Source: Ischnura elegans
Lineage: Eukaryota; Arthropoda; Insecta; Odonata; Coenagrionidae
Length of the DNA: 64,000 nt
Reading direction: 5' to 3'
Assembly: GCF_921293095.1 (NCBI RefSeq)
Contig: NC_060248.1
Location: forward strand, 13,286,744 to 13,350,743
The notes beneath the pieces were generated by a model. It ran no database searches and was not told the DNA's origin. It saw only the letters and a list, made by a program, of their open reading frames with translations. This document shows, one piece after another, positions 12,101 to 27,100 of this stretch. A program made the translations under genes and the position numbers. The number at the start of each line of letters is the position of its first letter. Positions within the stretch are counted from its first letter, which is position 1.

Positions 12101-15100
12101 AAACATTTTTGCATAACTGTGTAAAGTGTGAACCTAGGTGAGTACAATGGTAACTTTCGAAAGGCATGACTCATACTTTTTCGCAGCATGGATTTGTTAA
12201 ATATAATGATAGTTTTATTGTTCTTATACCCAGATTCTTCAGGTCATATGACGGTGAGGGGATTTGTTGACTTATAGAGTTCTCTAGAGCCAATTTCTCA
12301 ATGTGAAAGATGATAGGTGGCTTTGATTTTTTTGTGGAGAATCCTCTTACATAAGCTGTGGAGAGAGCATTCTTCCACTCGATTCATGTCCCAGGGAGTT
12401 TTAATTATTTCTATAGCTTCCTTGATTAGCATTGGATAATATTGTTTCTCTTTTTAACCCAGGAACACAAACATAACATCCTCTTCAATGAAGCAACATT
12501 CTTGGGCGTAGAGGGATCATTCTATCCACGGTAAATCAAATAAGTCATAGATTTTATTGAAACTCAAACATGAATCGAAACCACCAATTATCTTTTGAAT
12601 TAAGGAATTCCTTGATTCAACCTGCAGCTCTATGTAAGTCAACCAATCCTATCACTGGTATTCGATCTGAAGATGGTTGGTGGAAGACCAGCGAAACTGT
12701 CATCATGTAAAGAAAAATTCACATGGTAATCCTCAAGAGGTGTCATTTTTGCAGAAGCTTGGTACATCTTGAGCCTATGGTAAACAATAGTAACAGGCAC
12801 CAATGCGCACAACGAGTGTAGCTGTTGATGTTGAAATGTACACAAGGTGTTATTAAACAGACTCTTCAGATTAATACAATAATTACCTTGAATTTTACAC
12901 AGATTGGGCCACTTTACCACAAAAAGACTGAGACAGTACTAACTGGAATTCTAGATGCATAGTAAATAGTCATTAAATGGGCACTCGATGGAAACCCATG
13001 ATGTGAATGTGTCACCTGTTGATCCCCCCCCTACTAGAAATGAATGATCACAAAATGGCAAACCTTGGATTTCTTCGGACTCCTTGTCGCTCCAGTCGAC
13101 CAATTGGGTTTGAGGGGGGGGAGGAGCAGCAGAGTCCGAGGGAGGTGGCGGCTTGTGGCGAGATGGCCGGTGGCGGCGGGAGCAGTAGCTTCGAGACAAG
13201 AGGTGCTTTAGAGCGAGAGAGTGGACCACCGCCTCCAGCCGGCTCTCTTCAATGAGCACTTCAAAGAGCCGCAGCGACTCGAGGCTTACCTGTCGGACAC
13301 AGAGAAGTTGCAAATGGAGGAGATTGATGCAAGGCTGACTCACTTCAAACATCTATAGATTGCCTCTGGTCAGTCATTTATTAGACCCTTCATACAGTGG
13401 CTCAGCAAGGGGGATAAAAACCCCCCCCAGAGCTCAGAGAAGTTTCTAAGTTAAATCCATTTAACTTAATTACATTAATATTCCTTATGGAATAGTGTAA
13501 GGATTTATAAAATATCCCTGAGAAAGCTGTAAAACTCACTATTTATCCTAAGATTTTTCTGGGGAGGGCCCCCACACCTCCCGATTAACCTGGTGGGTAT
13601 GCCATACCCCCAAACACCCCAGTATCAGTTGCACCTAAAACCCCTCCCAGCCTTAATTCCTAGCTGCGCCCCTGCCTTCATATATATCACACCACAGTTG
13701 ACTTTACTAGTATACTAATAAGTATCCATGGTTTGCTCAATGTTAAGTACTGTATGATTAAGAGCCAGAACGCAGGAAATCCTGAGTAACCCTTATAGCT
13801 GCTATGCTTGCACTCTTCATTGGTGCTGTCCCAATTTTCATTTCTGCCGTGAGCGGGATATAAGAGCATCAGCAAATAGATATTGCTGTTCATAATATTT
13901 AAATAGAGATCATCAATTTCTTCTGTCAATTTTTCTATCTAGTTCTGTGAAAAACTAAGCATCTCTTGGTAACCAAAACAAACGTTGTTTAATTCCTAGG
14001 TTTTTCTTACCACAAATTTACTCAATTAATTCTTCAAGCTGTTCACATACTCCATCTACTTACTCTCCACAGTTGCTAGTCAGCACACATTCCTGAACCA
14101 CTACAAGGTTGACGGGATGAGCCTGAATTTCCACAATAGCTTACAATTCTTTTTTCGATTTCAAAACCTCTGTATTTGATACCAATGCTACCAATAATTG
14201 ACTTCCCTCCTGGCCACCATGTATAACACCAAGGTCATCACTTCAGTGGTTCCCGCTATCCTTCCACCTCACCCCACACATTCCCACAGTGCCCACTCTC
14301 CCTCACTCTATCTTTTGACATTTTCTGACTTACTCGCCCTCGTCGTTGTCCTAACATTCCAAGTCATTACATTCATTGCCTTCTTCTTCTCCATCTTCTT
14401 GGCATTTCAGTGTTTCGTCCCATTTTGCATGCTGCAAGGCTCAAGAGCTCAATATTTTTCCGGGAGGAGACAGTCGGCATGGTTTCCACATCCGTTCCCA
14501 CAGTATTTTGTGTGACCCCCATCAGGTGGTCCACCTTTCTTCTGGTTCCTTTGACTTTTCCCCTGCCTATGAACCCTTTGATCAACCTAACATGGGTGCC
14601 TATTCCAAGAGCAAATTAAAATTACTCCTGCCGGTGCAGCTTCAGGTAATCATTGAAATTTGCAAAAGTTTCTACCATAGCAAGGTTGTAGCCCAAAGGA
14701 AAGGATACACCCTTTCACATTTAATTATTTTTTCCAACTTCCTTAGGAAGCTTTTTCGGCACTAATCTTATTGATGAAATGATTATGGGTTTTATTGTTT
14801 TTTTATTGAGTTCAGAGTTCTTAAAATTTCATTTGCTAGTAGTAGGAAACTTTTAATTTCCTCATTACATTTAATCACAAATCTCTGAAGCTTGAGATGG
14901 ATATTTGCCTTGGGCAGGTTAACATTTCTGATTTTTTTTAAAGAAATAACTGGAAAGTTTTGCTGCCATGTAATAATGATAATATTTTTTCATGTCCCTG
15001 CTGAGCACTGAAAATGAGAGATAGAGAGCAGTGAAGGATGCAAGGGTAAGTACATTACCTCATCCACTTCATGGACGCAATTGTCCAGCAACAGGTGTAG

Positions 15101-18100
15101 CACACAATTCCCAGGCTCTCGATTAGCACTTCCATTGGAATCTGAATATTCACTCTCTTCTCCCACCAGCCAATGACACAGCTCTGAAAACAATTGAAAA
15201 TGAAACTCCAGAAATTTTGAGATTATAAAGCTTAGTTGATGAATAAGCACGAGACGAGCAAATTCACATTCAAAGCATCATTCATGGAAGACTACAAACA
15301 GCATAGAGGCATTACTAGGAACTGCAATAGAAATTAGAGAATCATCCACAGTACAGTTGAAGCTCAGTAAAACAAGTGCTCCCACAGTCCAGAAATTTGA
15401 GCTCATTTAATATCTGAAGATGAAGGATGAAGCCCCTCAATTCCGACATTCATCCTTGCGTCCTACTAATCATCAGTATCAGTGCTATTTTACAGAGGTA
15501 GAAGATTTGCGTATGCTTTGACTTGCATATGTATCTATAATTTTACAAATGAAATAATGAAAAATAATTATTTCCTCACCAAACTAAACATCAATCCTTC
15601 CCATACGTGAATGATTAATACAATTTAAGAGTCCCCAAGTACCCCGAGCACCAAAGGCTGTTGACCGCAGGCATGCATGAAAAACCTGGACTCTCCACCA
15701 TTTCGAATGTTTTTGCAGGGGAAGGAGGTCAGGAGTTGGGGGTTTGTGGAATTTTCCTGCAAATCATTTGGGGTCACCCACCTCCATGCAAAATTTCAGC
15801 TCTCCAGCTCTTCTGGAAGTGGTTGGGAATTTGTATACATCATTCAATCAGTCACAGTCCTTGAGTTTAGAACAACAGAAAGTAATACATCAATTGAAAG
15901 GAAGAATAGGGAGAAAAGGGCCGTGTGATCGCCACTATGCCACAAAATTAGATGCTACGCAAAATCACTTCATGCAGCCAAACGGAATAAAGTCAACCAA
16001 GATCTCACCTTCCAGAAGATATGGAGCTGATATCATTCGAACACATTTGGTAAGATGGGCTGTGGACAAAATGAGAGATGTTCCATCATCAGCTAATTGT
16101 AGTGACTCCTGTAGGCATCCCTTGAAGAACTTCTCCTTGATAGCAATGGCCAGGGCACTCCCCACCGTTGGATGCGATTCCCGCACCATCTAGAGCAGAA
16201 AACATGGTCATGACATGCTAACAACACAGAATACAAAATTTTATGACTTTGTCTTCTCAAAACTATTTTACAACAGATATATCAACGTTACTATTTGGCA
16301 AATAATAATAACACCAACAGAATTGGCATTGCAGAATTTGACCATTTAACTTTCTCCACCTTTCTGGGGAATATTGGATTTATTTTACATGCATGTTTAT
16401 TTACAATGAAATAGTATGTATGCTACTGTGGGAGGAGAGGTGAGGTTGGGATACACTATGACGAGCGACTGAGATCAGAGAGAGATGAGGGGGAGGAGAA
16501 AGGATTGTGGACACAAATGACCTTTGCCGACCCATGCACACGCAGATAAGTGTGAGGAGAATAAGAGAGAGGTGGATGGTAGAACATACGTAGGCAATGC
16601 AGCATTTGGGAAGAGGCAGAGGATGTCTGGGACCACAACCACAAGGTTGAGAGAGAGAGAGAGAGACAAATTTGCTGTACTACTTAATGTCAAAAACGTC
16701 TTAACTTGAATGTCAAAAAAAATACCTGATCACAGTAGTCAAGCCATGCCAGAAATGCAGCCACTTGATGACAGCCAGGAAACTTGGAACCTTCAAGCCA
16801 CTGCGGAGAATCCAGCCTACAAGTACATCAGAGAGAAAGCACCTATCACAATTCATTTCACCCCTGTTTGCTGAATCATCAACAATTGCCTATCACTTTG
16901 CATCCCTGAGAAAGAACCTTAAAAACTACTTTTACTAAAATATAAAATTTTCACCATAGCCCCACGACCACTAATGGATGCTAGAATACTTAAATATAAA
17001 GTAATAATAAAGTCGAAATATATATATAAAGTTGAAAAAAAATAATCCAGGCCAAAAAAAGTAATTTAGGCAGAAATTTCATGCACCATTTTACTAATAT
17101 TAGTAAAATTTTTCCACAAATACACAATGCATAGGCTACCATCCAAGAGGACCCACCCAACACCACCAAGAGATGAGGAGTGTAAAAATGGCTCCCAGAG
17201 ACAGGACTGACCAGCAGGAGAGCCAAATTGCTCTTATGACAATCTAATACCCTAACCACCACATTTATGTCTCACCAGTACTAGTACATCTCATTGGAAA
17301 ATTCTCTCCAATTACCATCCTTACGTACTCGGAATAGCATTTGGTACTAAAAATTCAGCCACAGTTTTTCCTTCATGAATACATACAGGTATAACTAGAG
17401 AATAATTTTCCTAATTTCAGCAAAAGCGACTTTTACATTCATTGAGCTGCAACCGTCACAAAAAGAAATTCTACCAATGTATTTTATACACATGTACTCA
17501 TTTGGCAGCAGTGAGAATTAAAATTTTGTTTAAAACATGTTTCTTCAAATGTTGTTTTCCCATGTGAAAGCAATCTTTTCCAATCAGAAGTTTAAGGCCA
17601 GAAGTCTTTTTTTTTTAGATCCACAAGTGAAATTGCCAGTTTCTAGCAGTAGTTTTATATGGAATATGGCATTCTCTTTTCACAGGTAGATGTTCTAATA
17701 ACATTTTTAACCCTTCTCAATGGCCTGTGTTTGAAACTAGGGATTGCTATAAGCAGCTCCATGAGAGGGGTAGAAGGATACCCTTTATTACATTCTAGAG
17801 TTGGTTGCTAGGCAGATGACCCCAGCCGCAAAGCCCCGCAACCTGAAGGGCCTCTCTTTGTATGAGTTATGTGCACTCGTCGAAGATTGTTTATGAAGTA
17901 AATGACAAGTAGTTTTTCCAAAATACCGTATAAGCGTGTGTAAGAGGCGCACCCCTATTTTGAGCATCGGAGCTATGAAGAAAAAATTTTTGCGGCATTT
18001 TTTTTATACTATCGCGCGGTGTTGCAGACCTGGAATTTTGATAACTGCGGCGGTAATAGCGGCATAAGAGGGAGTAGAAAGAGTTCCGATCCTCTCTTCG

Positions 18101-21100
18101 CATACGCCGTTGCTCTACGATGCTTGTCCTATTCACGAACAATTTTGTTAAATTGCTCTCGCAGGAGTATTGCAATAGAATTGCAGCCGTGGAAAATTTT
18201 AAGCCAAAGCACGACAGGCACATAGCATGAACCTTCCCAAGAGCTTGGACAACAATCGGGGCAATCTCAGCGCCGTAGGATAATAACCACGTCGTAGATT
18301 TAACAGAACCACACTCGGCCCTCCATCAGCCAATGCCTCTGCCGTTTTTTTTTTCCTTTCCGAGACCCCACAGGAAAATAGGAAAACATCAAGATACAGG
18401 GGAACAATCGAAACGTGTTTCATCCCTACCCCGTCTCACCAACTGACCTATATCGATCTCCCAGTTTATGGAGGCCAAATGCTAGGTGAGTCATCTACTG
18501 AGCCCGAAGATATCTCGATAGCTTTCAATAATTGTATGACACGCACGAGGTTCAAAAAAAGAAAGAGATCTAACGCGACGCATATCTGACAGAATTTAAG
18601 TTTTTTAAGCTCTAATTGTTTGACACTAAGATTTATAGTTACAACAAGGCTACTAATATTTAAAACAGTCCAAACAGCACAATTTCGGAAGAAACAAGCG
18701 TAGCATAAGCGCATTCAAACCAGACGAGACAGACTGGAAACTTTAGGCAACGCAAACTGCGTATATCACATTGCTGCACCTTCGCTCCTTCGCTTTGAAG
18801 GCAATGACGTCACATGCAAGATCGGACGTGTTCTTCCCGTGCTCCTTCGCTCATAGCCTCGTAGCTTGAAATACGGAGGGGAGGGAGCGCGCTCCTTCGA
18901 TTTTTTTAAAGCGCAGGTTTTGGCACCAATATAATTTTCAGTTGCAATAATCCTCATATTAGCGTCTGAAGATGATTTTTGGAAAATCAGGTCCTCAGCG
19001 TAATGGAAATTACTCAGCAAGACAGATATTGACTATTGACCAGGTATGTCATTCAAAAATACGCGTTTCTCTACGCTTGATAACCGATTACTATATGCAG
19101 TATAAATGCCGCGGGATGCGCACTCGTGACAGTAAATTTAGCGCGCCCTTCGGAGCGAAAAACCCCCACGCAATCTTTTCCATGTTCACCTCTGGGGTAC
19201 CGACGTGACGGCGCGATGCTTATAAGAAAAGCAAACAGGAGCATTTTAAAAATACATCACTAAGGGAGAAACTCCCCTGCCTGCCGCTTGTTTTTGACCT
19301 AGGATTACAGATGACTGACTCACACTGAAAACCAAGGCCACTCAGTTCCCCTTAGACTTGCGACCGGTGAAGGGCAGGGGGGAAGATAAGAAGTTTGTGT
19401 AAGAGGCGCACCCTCATTTTCGGCTGCAATTTCTGGGAAAAAAGGTGTGCCTCTTACACACGCTTATACGGTACTCGTGTTCTCCACACTTATAAGATTA
19501 GCTGCGACTACTATTATTTAATTGAAGAGTTGAAATTCACAACCGGTTATTATTTATTGCAACGTATTCAAACACATGGACGGCACTTGTTGGACACAAC
19601 TTACCCCCACGTGGCGCGCACATCATCCAAATGGTTTGGGTCCAGGTTGGGCGGAATGGCCGCAAAGAGGGAGGCTAGTTGTGTGGGTAGGGCAAGGTGC
19701 AGGCCACAGCGCAACAAGGTGTCCGCAACCGAGTCAAATGGCAGGGATGCAAGCAGCATCAGGCCTTCACTTGCCCTCAATACCACGCGGTAGTCCTGAG
19801 CACAATCAATGCAAGGATTGAAATTCACGGCTGCAAACAATATTTCACACACCAATAGCTGCTATGATACACACAAAAGACAACACCGATTAATGCCACC
19901 CTTGCTCTCCAAGCAGAGAGACCATTCATAAAAAGGGTCCCATGTCAAATAGTAATCAGTCACTTTGGAAATCCAGCAAGCCATAACCACATCTCAGAAC
20001 TTCCTATTTTGCAAACATAAAATTCAGTCAAAGACTTACAAATAGATATCACGTAGAATGCCAATAGGAACACATTTCAAATGCAGAGCAATGCTTGGGT
20101 GGATAAAATCTTTCCATACAAGAGATGAAATTTGTCCAACTGCCGACTTGATGTCAAATTGGCAATGCCACAGAACCATGCCCCTTCCCCGGAGAACAAG
20201 AAATGCACTGACAATAGAGCAAAGGCTTCTTCCCCACTCGTTGAGAAAGAAGACTATTGAGGAAATGGTTTTCACCTCGGCCTCAGTGCCGTCAGAGTGA
20301 ATTCTTCATGGAGCTGAGTTACTAAGTATTCGGTAGCAATAAGTTGGCAACATTATTACATGCCATTAAACCGTATCTCCAAAATAACAAAAATGACTTA
20401 AGCACAGCTAGATTAGCAATGAGGAACTTGCATGGATCGTAGATTGCTCTAAAAACTATTTTGAATAAGTCAAATGGATACATTAGCTCGCAAAAATACC
20501 TTCAGTTTCTCCATTCAACATCAAAAGAAATAAAAAAATTGAATTAAAAATCGAGAAAAATTTCTCTGAGCCGACCACTGCGCGAAGACACCCGAGCGTT
20601 GCCGAGGCCAGGCGTGACGTCATAGGTGCCTAAACAACCGTAGGGAGTAGGGGAATACGCTGAGCGCATGGTGTAAAATTTGTTTTGAGGGAGTATTTTC
20701 GTCATCACTTTATTTTGTTCCGTTATTCTTGGGCAAGTTTTCCTAATGCTATTGTGCCTAGATTATTACTTGGGATATTAATAATGCGGCATCGGGATGA
20801 TGAAGTACAAGCGTTTCACTTCGTATGTTTTAGTGATCAGAAAAAATGGATGATAACGTTGCCACTCGTTCGAATAGTACACCTGAAATTCATCTACATC
20901 TACATAATACCCCGCAAGCCGCCTAAAAGGCGTGTGGAATGGGGTGTTAGGACACCAGCCTTTTTTTAGGACACAAGCCTTTTTTTAGGACACCAAAAAT
21001 TGATGCCACGACCCTCATGGAATTTGTTAAGACAAATTATTGCTATACGTCGGCGGCAAATCGAGTTGTAAAAGAAACTTTTAATACTGGAGAATAACGA

Positions 21101-24100
21101 TCCGTAGCTGTGCTGTTGACATTAGAGTAAGCTGTGCTGTTGAATTTGGCAACACCGAATTAACGGAGAAGGTAGTCCTATCCGTCCTACGGTACGAATT
21201 CACAGCAAAGCAGTCTGCACACAATCCACATGTGAGATCGCGAATCGGTTCCGCTGCCAACACACACACAAGCTATAACCTATTTCAATAATGTAGGTAA
21301 ATCCATAAACAATAAACTAGCATATACCATAAAAATATAGTGGGAAATAGGCAAATACTCTTATCAAAAACAGGATGTCACTGTCACATTCTTATATTCA
21401 TCACGTACATAACTTACAATAACAGAGCTCGTTATGATGAAAACAACTATTTATTCACTGATTTAAACCCTTAAATTAGCCCACACAAGTGACTTTTCTC
21501 ACTACTGTTCGTTGAAATAATGGAATAACAAACTTCACTCACAGTTTTTATTTCAATAGCGTGATCGTGAAATGTCATATCTACGGTGAACAACGGAGAT
21601 TAGCACGCCACTGACAATTTTTACACTACTGTTAGACATTTATCGATAGCGTAATAGCACTTTTTACAATTCAATCACGATGAAACACTGATAACTCTTG
21701 GCCGATATTTTTCAACCTTGTCAAACTTTGTGCATTACAACCACTGGCACTGTGATTATTAGTAATAGCTTAACGGGAGATGTCACGTTGAAAATAACAC
21801 TATTTTGGCACAAAAATGTTCCTAGATGTCTCCAATCAGCGAGCAAAAGTTGCATTGACTGGAATTCACCCCATAATACAAGCACATACAGTCCTAAACG
21901 ACGAATTCTCCGGTACCTATGAATAAACGGATGAAGTTATTGTATATAAAAGCTAAGCGGACATTAGTAAACATCAAAATCGTTCTAATTACATACTTAA
22001 ATGAATGATATGCCGTCGATAACATCAACTTACAATTTACGTATCCCCCTTCCAATGGCCGTGGCTCAGACTCCTACAACGATGTTACTTAGGTATTATA
22101 AAATTTTTGGTTTAACTGCTCCAGTTTTATATTTTATGCCCTTACTCAGATATTAATATTATAAATAATGCAAAATATGAGGGCTTCCAAGCCTCTATCG
22201 TCGGATATTTATTTTTAAATATAAAATAATCAACACGTCTAACAAACGAAGCTCTCACAACTGCTGGCAACTATTACAAACAATCACAACAATAGCTTCG
22301 CGTGATGTTTAGGCACCTTTGACGTCATCGAGGCTTCGTCGGCAGTGGCTTGGGGGGTGAGGGAGTTTTTCCCGCGCTTTAAAATTCGTTATATTTATCA
22401 TTAAATATCTCGCGAAGGAAAACTCAGATTTACATGCGGTTTTCTTTGTTGTATTCAGAAAATAATTTTCTGTCCGCCTGTGAAATAAAAAAATTCATGC
22501 AAGTTCCCCATTGAAACCACTGTGCTGAAGGTACATTTTTGCAGTTTCCTTTTCTGAGGGGTCTCCCTGCTTGGGTCAGAGATGTAGTTTCAATGAGGCA
22601 CATAGTCAGTGTTTATGAGAAGGGCCTCCCGTGGTGCAGGGTAATATCTCCTTCGATATGTGTCTCACAAACTGATGAGGGGAGGTCTGCAGGGGTGATC
22701 CAAGGAAAAGACTTGGTTAACCTCATAGGGAAATACTGTTTTATTTCACCATGCCATTTCAAATCTATGTTGAAAATTAATGTTTGTAACCGAGGAACAA
22801 AATTCACAAATGCTGAAAAAGATGATAGCTCCTAATAGTGAGAAGAGGAAGCCAGTTACCATGTGACAGGATACTCAAATAAAAAATCAATAAGTCTGGG
22901 AGGAATAAAATCGATACCCATTGAGTAGAAATTGTTCTTTTCTTTCTCATAAGTGAATACTTTTTTTTAATGATATTTCTAGGAGTATAAGTCAATGTAA
23001 ACCAAGTTATAGTCAACATTTTGATTCATTTAAAATCATCCTCAGGGCTATGAAAGAGAAAACATGAACAATATAAAATACAAAGATGACAACGATATAC
23101 AATATTTTTACGTAAAAATGTTACGCGATGCAGAGCCACCACACAAATCCCTTACATTGAGAACTTTTTCTTGGGTCAATGAGTATCTCTCAGGACTTAA
23201 GTTGTGCTCTTTGATAGAATGAGAAATATATCAGGACACATTCATGAAATGAAGGAGAATGTAAGAACCATGCAATGTACGTACAGCGCTTTGCAAGTGA
23301 TTGAGGAGGGCATTGCACAAGTGAAGCCTCCTTGGGGAATCCTCAGACTCGGGTGGGTCCTGGGTTGAGTTTGCTTGGTTGTCTTCGCACATGCCCATGT
23401 AAACAGTGGTCAGGGGGGGATTTTTGCCCAGGACGGCGCAGAGGCTGCACAGGAAGTTCACTTCCTCAACTTCAGTCGGTGATGCTTTGGAGTGCAAGCA
23501 CAGCCCAACTACTTTCTGCAAACAAAGAAACTTCCCCATTTTGAAATGGCACAAAAAATCAACCCCAAGAAATGAATGTATATGTATAAAAACATCTACA
23601 GTCAACAATTGATTATCTGCTTCCAGTTTATGGATTATCCTTACTCTTTCCTTCTCCCTTCATCAAAGATTTAGAAGAATAGTCTGACCGACAACAATAA
23701 TGTAACTCTAAAAGAGTTCAATGCAATAACAAGAGAAACAATATCTAGGACTAAAACTAGAAACTTCATCCTCTGTTATCACTCATGCAACCCAATTCTC
23801 TACTCACTACACAAAGCCATGCAGTAAAAAGGTGTCAAAGTGGGCAATAATAGTCATTCCTACGAGGAATTTGCTAAGAACAATGGCTTTAATTCAGGTA
23901 ATGGAGGGCATTGCAAGCACATGGAGTTTTGAGCTTAAGATGAAAAATGAGAGGATCAACACCACAACACAACGTGTACAGAAGGGAACATTCTCACCTT
24001 GACAGGAGCTATGATGGCCACATGAGGAAGTATTGTAGGTCGAATGTGTGGCAAGAAGCGGGAGAAGAATTCCAGGCATGATGTCCTCATTCCAATTGGC

Positions 24101-27100
24101 TGGTCAGCAGATGCCAAAGTGGCAAACACATCCAACACACGATGCTCCAAAAGGTATTCAAGACATGGCCCTGTGCTCATATCGTCATTGTCAGCAGAAG
24201 ACGCCTCCTCCCCGCCTTTCTTCTCATCACCGCCTTCCTCAATGAGAATCTGAAAGGAAAGGGCGTCACTCAGCGGTCACTCTCATATTGCTCAGTAGCA
24301 GAACCAAATAAACACCATTCAAAACCAAATGGAACATAAGGTCAGGTAACTACAAATACTATGTACCAGCATTTCCAAAAATATGCACACTCCTAATTCA
24401 TCCACTGAATGAATGGGGGCTAATAAACTGGGAAAAAAAACCTCCCCTGGTTAGCACACAAGACGTTAAGTAGAGTTTACACCCAAGTTTCACACATCTT
24501 TCTCAACAGAGAAGAGGCATAGGAATGACTGGAGAAAAACAAATGATTGGGGTGGAGGGATAAGGCAAGGCTGTAAGGGAGAGGGGAAAGATGGTGGGGA
24601 GGAAAAATAGAAATGGTTGATTGGCATTGGCGATGCTATAATAAGCACAGTTGATCCCTCGTGCAGGAAACATCCCTATAGCCCAAATGCGCACCTGCTC
24701 CAAGTCCTTAAGCTCGAGGAGGATGGAGATGGAGGATGTAGCCCAATATTCATACAATGCCCAAGTTATTTGTGTGATTTTGTTGAGGAATATACAGTTT
24801 TTCCCTGACTTTTGGCAAAGAAGGGTAGGCCTGAGAGAGGTTTGTAGTGACAGGAAAGTGTGAAGGTCATCATCTTTGTTACAGAGTAGTAAAACCTTCT
24901 TTGTTTTCTCTCCACTTTCCAGCCTATTTCTCCTCATGATAAAATCCCCTTCACTGTTCTCTACCTCCTACTGTGTCTCCATACATGAAGTATACCATTC
25001 CCTATGCAATCATTGCCCAACCCTCTGTGTGGGAAAATGCACCACCCCATTAAACGTAATGATTAATAATCCCTGCACTTTTTGCAACCTGTCATGCCCC
25101 AATACTTCCCTCCCTGTCCCAAAACAAGTCACCCTACAAGGTGGCCTCTTTAACGAATGGTTTACTCTCTGTATCATAGCCCATCCCTCCTCTCAGATTC
25201 TACACCTTACAGCTAGCATCCACTGCCCCTGGTCTCAACATGGCATGCTAAAAAAATCCTATTTTTCTACCCAACGCTTTCTCCTTCACTCTCTCATCCT
25301 TGCTCCTAACCATTTGCTCAATTTTCTTTAAACAATAGAGAAAGGCAGCACGGACAGGCTGCTGATATATCCCGCTGTTCATACTTTTATTCTATTTCAT
25401 GCTTGCGCCAATCGTGAAGCACATATGAAAGGTGTGATATATAAGATTCAGATTACTTGAAGCAAAGTTTTTTTGCTACTACAAAATTCAATGATTTCAT
25501 TAGTTTTTTTATTTACAACATACTCAGTGTAAAAAGATTACATAAAATAAAATAACTTAAAGGTGTCAGAAGATAGAAGAGAACCTGATGCATTTTCAAA
25601 AGGGTTATTTGAAAAGGTTATTTTTACATTTCAGTGTCGTTTAAAGGAACTAATTCATTAAATACATAAAAGGACCTTAATATGTTATTAAATTTTATAA
25701 GCAGCAAAATCCTCACTTTTCTCAGTATTTTCTCTTACGAAATTGAAATTTTTAAAATTAACTTTCATCAAGTTTTCTAGAGCCAGAATGGCATCAAAAT
25801 CCATTCCTGGCCATGCAATTTTTTTATAAATTTTTCGGGGAGGACCCCCGGTAAGTTGGCCCCCATCATGACTCCGTCAAGGTCCCCCAGTCATCACCTC
25901 TGGTTCTATGTTTATCACAATCCTAGTGGCTTTTTCGAAGATAATTGCACGCGTTGTATTATACCAGAGTGTTAAATATATATATATATGGGCGGAACCT
26001 ATGCCCAAAACAATCTCTTGGCCAACTCATAGGGCTAGATCTCGGGGGGAATTGGTTGCATAAACCCCCGCCGAAAACACTGGAGATAAGATTAGCCTGG
26101 ATAGCTCGGTGGTCTGAGCATCTGCCCGGAAAGCAGAAGGTTCGTGGTTCGATTCCCAGTTCAGGTGAACTTTTTTCCATGTGTTTTCGGCCTTCATTCC
26201 ATCTCCACGCTACACTGTTTCATCGTCCTGTATTTATGTTTCTGTCTCTTCGTTTCAATCTCTATTTATTATTATGATTATTTATACATATATAAATAGT
26301 TCAAGTCAATATCAATAAACACAGAGACACAAAAAAAGAAACACTCACACTGGAAAATAAACTCGGAAGCTTTCGAAGAACTAACTTCTTTCTCAACCAC
26401 GGTAAGAATGGGGAGGAAAGGAGAGTGTTGGAAAAGGGAAAAGAGGGGAGAGAGGTATGGGGAGAGGGGGTTAGGAAAAGACGTTAGGAAGCGACGTTCA
26501 AACCCGGATAGCTATTGGCTTGCAAGTGCCAAATGCACGCAAATTTGAGGGTGTGGAGATTGAGGGCGGAGTCAGTGGGAGGGAGAGAGGCAATGATTGA
26601 AACTTTAAAGCATTGATTGAAGACGGAGTCGTGTGACAAACAATGTGTAGGAACTGGTAAAGAGGAGTGGGGGGACGATGGACAACAGGAGGCGCGGTGA
26701 TTATTAATTCTGAGACTGAGGGGAGTGGTACATTGGCTGACATAGAAAGCGGGGCAGAAATTGCAATGAAGGAGGTAATTGATATTGGTGGAAGTACAAG
26801 TAGTGGAGGGGAAAATCGGTAGGCATTTAAGTTTGGGGAGAAAAGAGGCAGGGGGTGGTATCTTGCAGGTTTTACACCTGGGACGATTGCAAAGTGAGGG
26901 TGTGGAAGTGGTGACTGACTGCGACTTTTAAAGAGGGCGGGTGGCTTTAAATATGGTATTTAAATTCGGTGGTCTCTTAAATGTGATCCGGGGAGTGGAG
27001 GGGAAAATCTGAGAGGTGGACTTGTGTTTAGAAACGATGGGGTACAAGTCCTTCAATATGTTCTGTAGAACGTGAGCACCAGGAAAGTAGGTGGTGAGCA

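Noticed and set aside
14198-14765. Overlapping plus-strand frames of 70-129 residues
   Set aside because: Low-complexity pyrimidine-rich text, no splice framing, no motif, and on the strand opposite to the host gene.
17210-17265. tRNA-like phrase on the minus strand
   Set aside because: Only a loose A-box resemblance, no B box, no relation to the SINE family here.
20036-20275. 79-residue minus-strand frame between FHIP2 exons 4 and 5
   Set aside because: The family proceeds directly from exon 4 text to exon 5 text in matching phase; this frame has no homologous segment and no need to be spliced in.
26096-26168. tRNA gene
   Set aside because: A and B boxes are present, but the stems do not close and similar heads with attached bodies recur at 5.4, 33.8 and 52.1 kb, so it is a SINE head.
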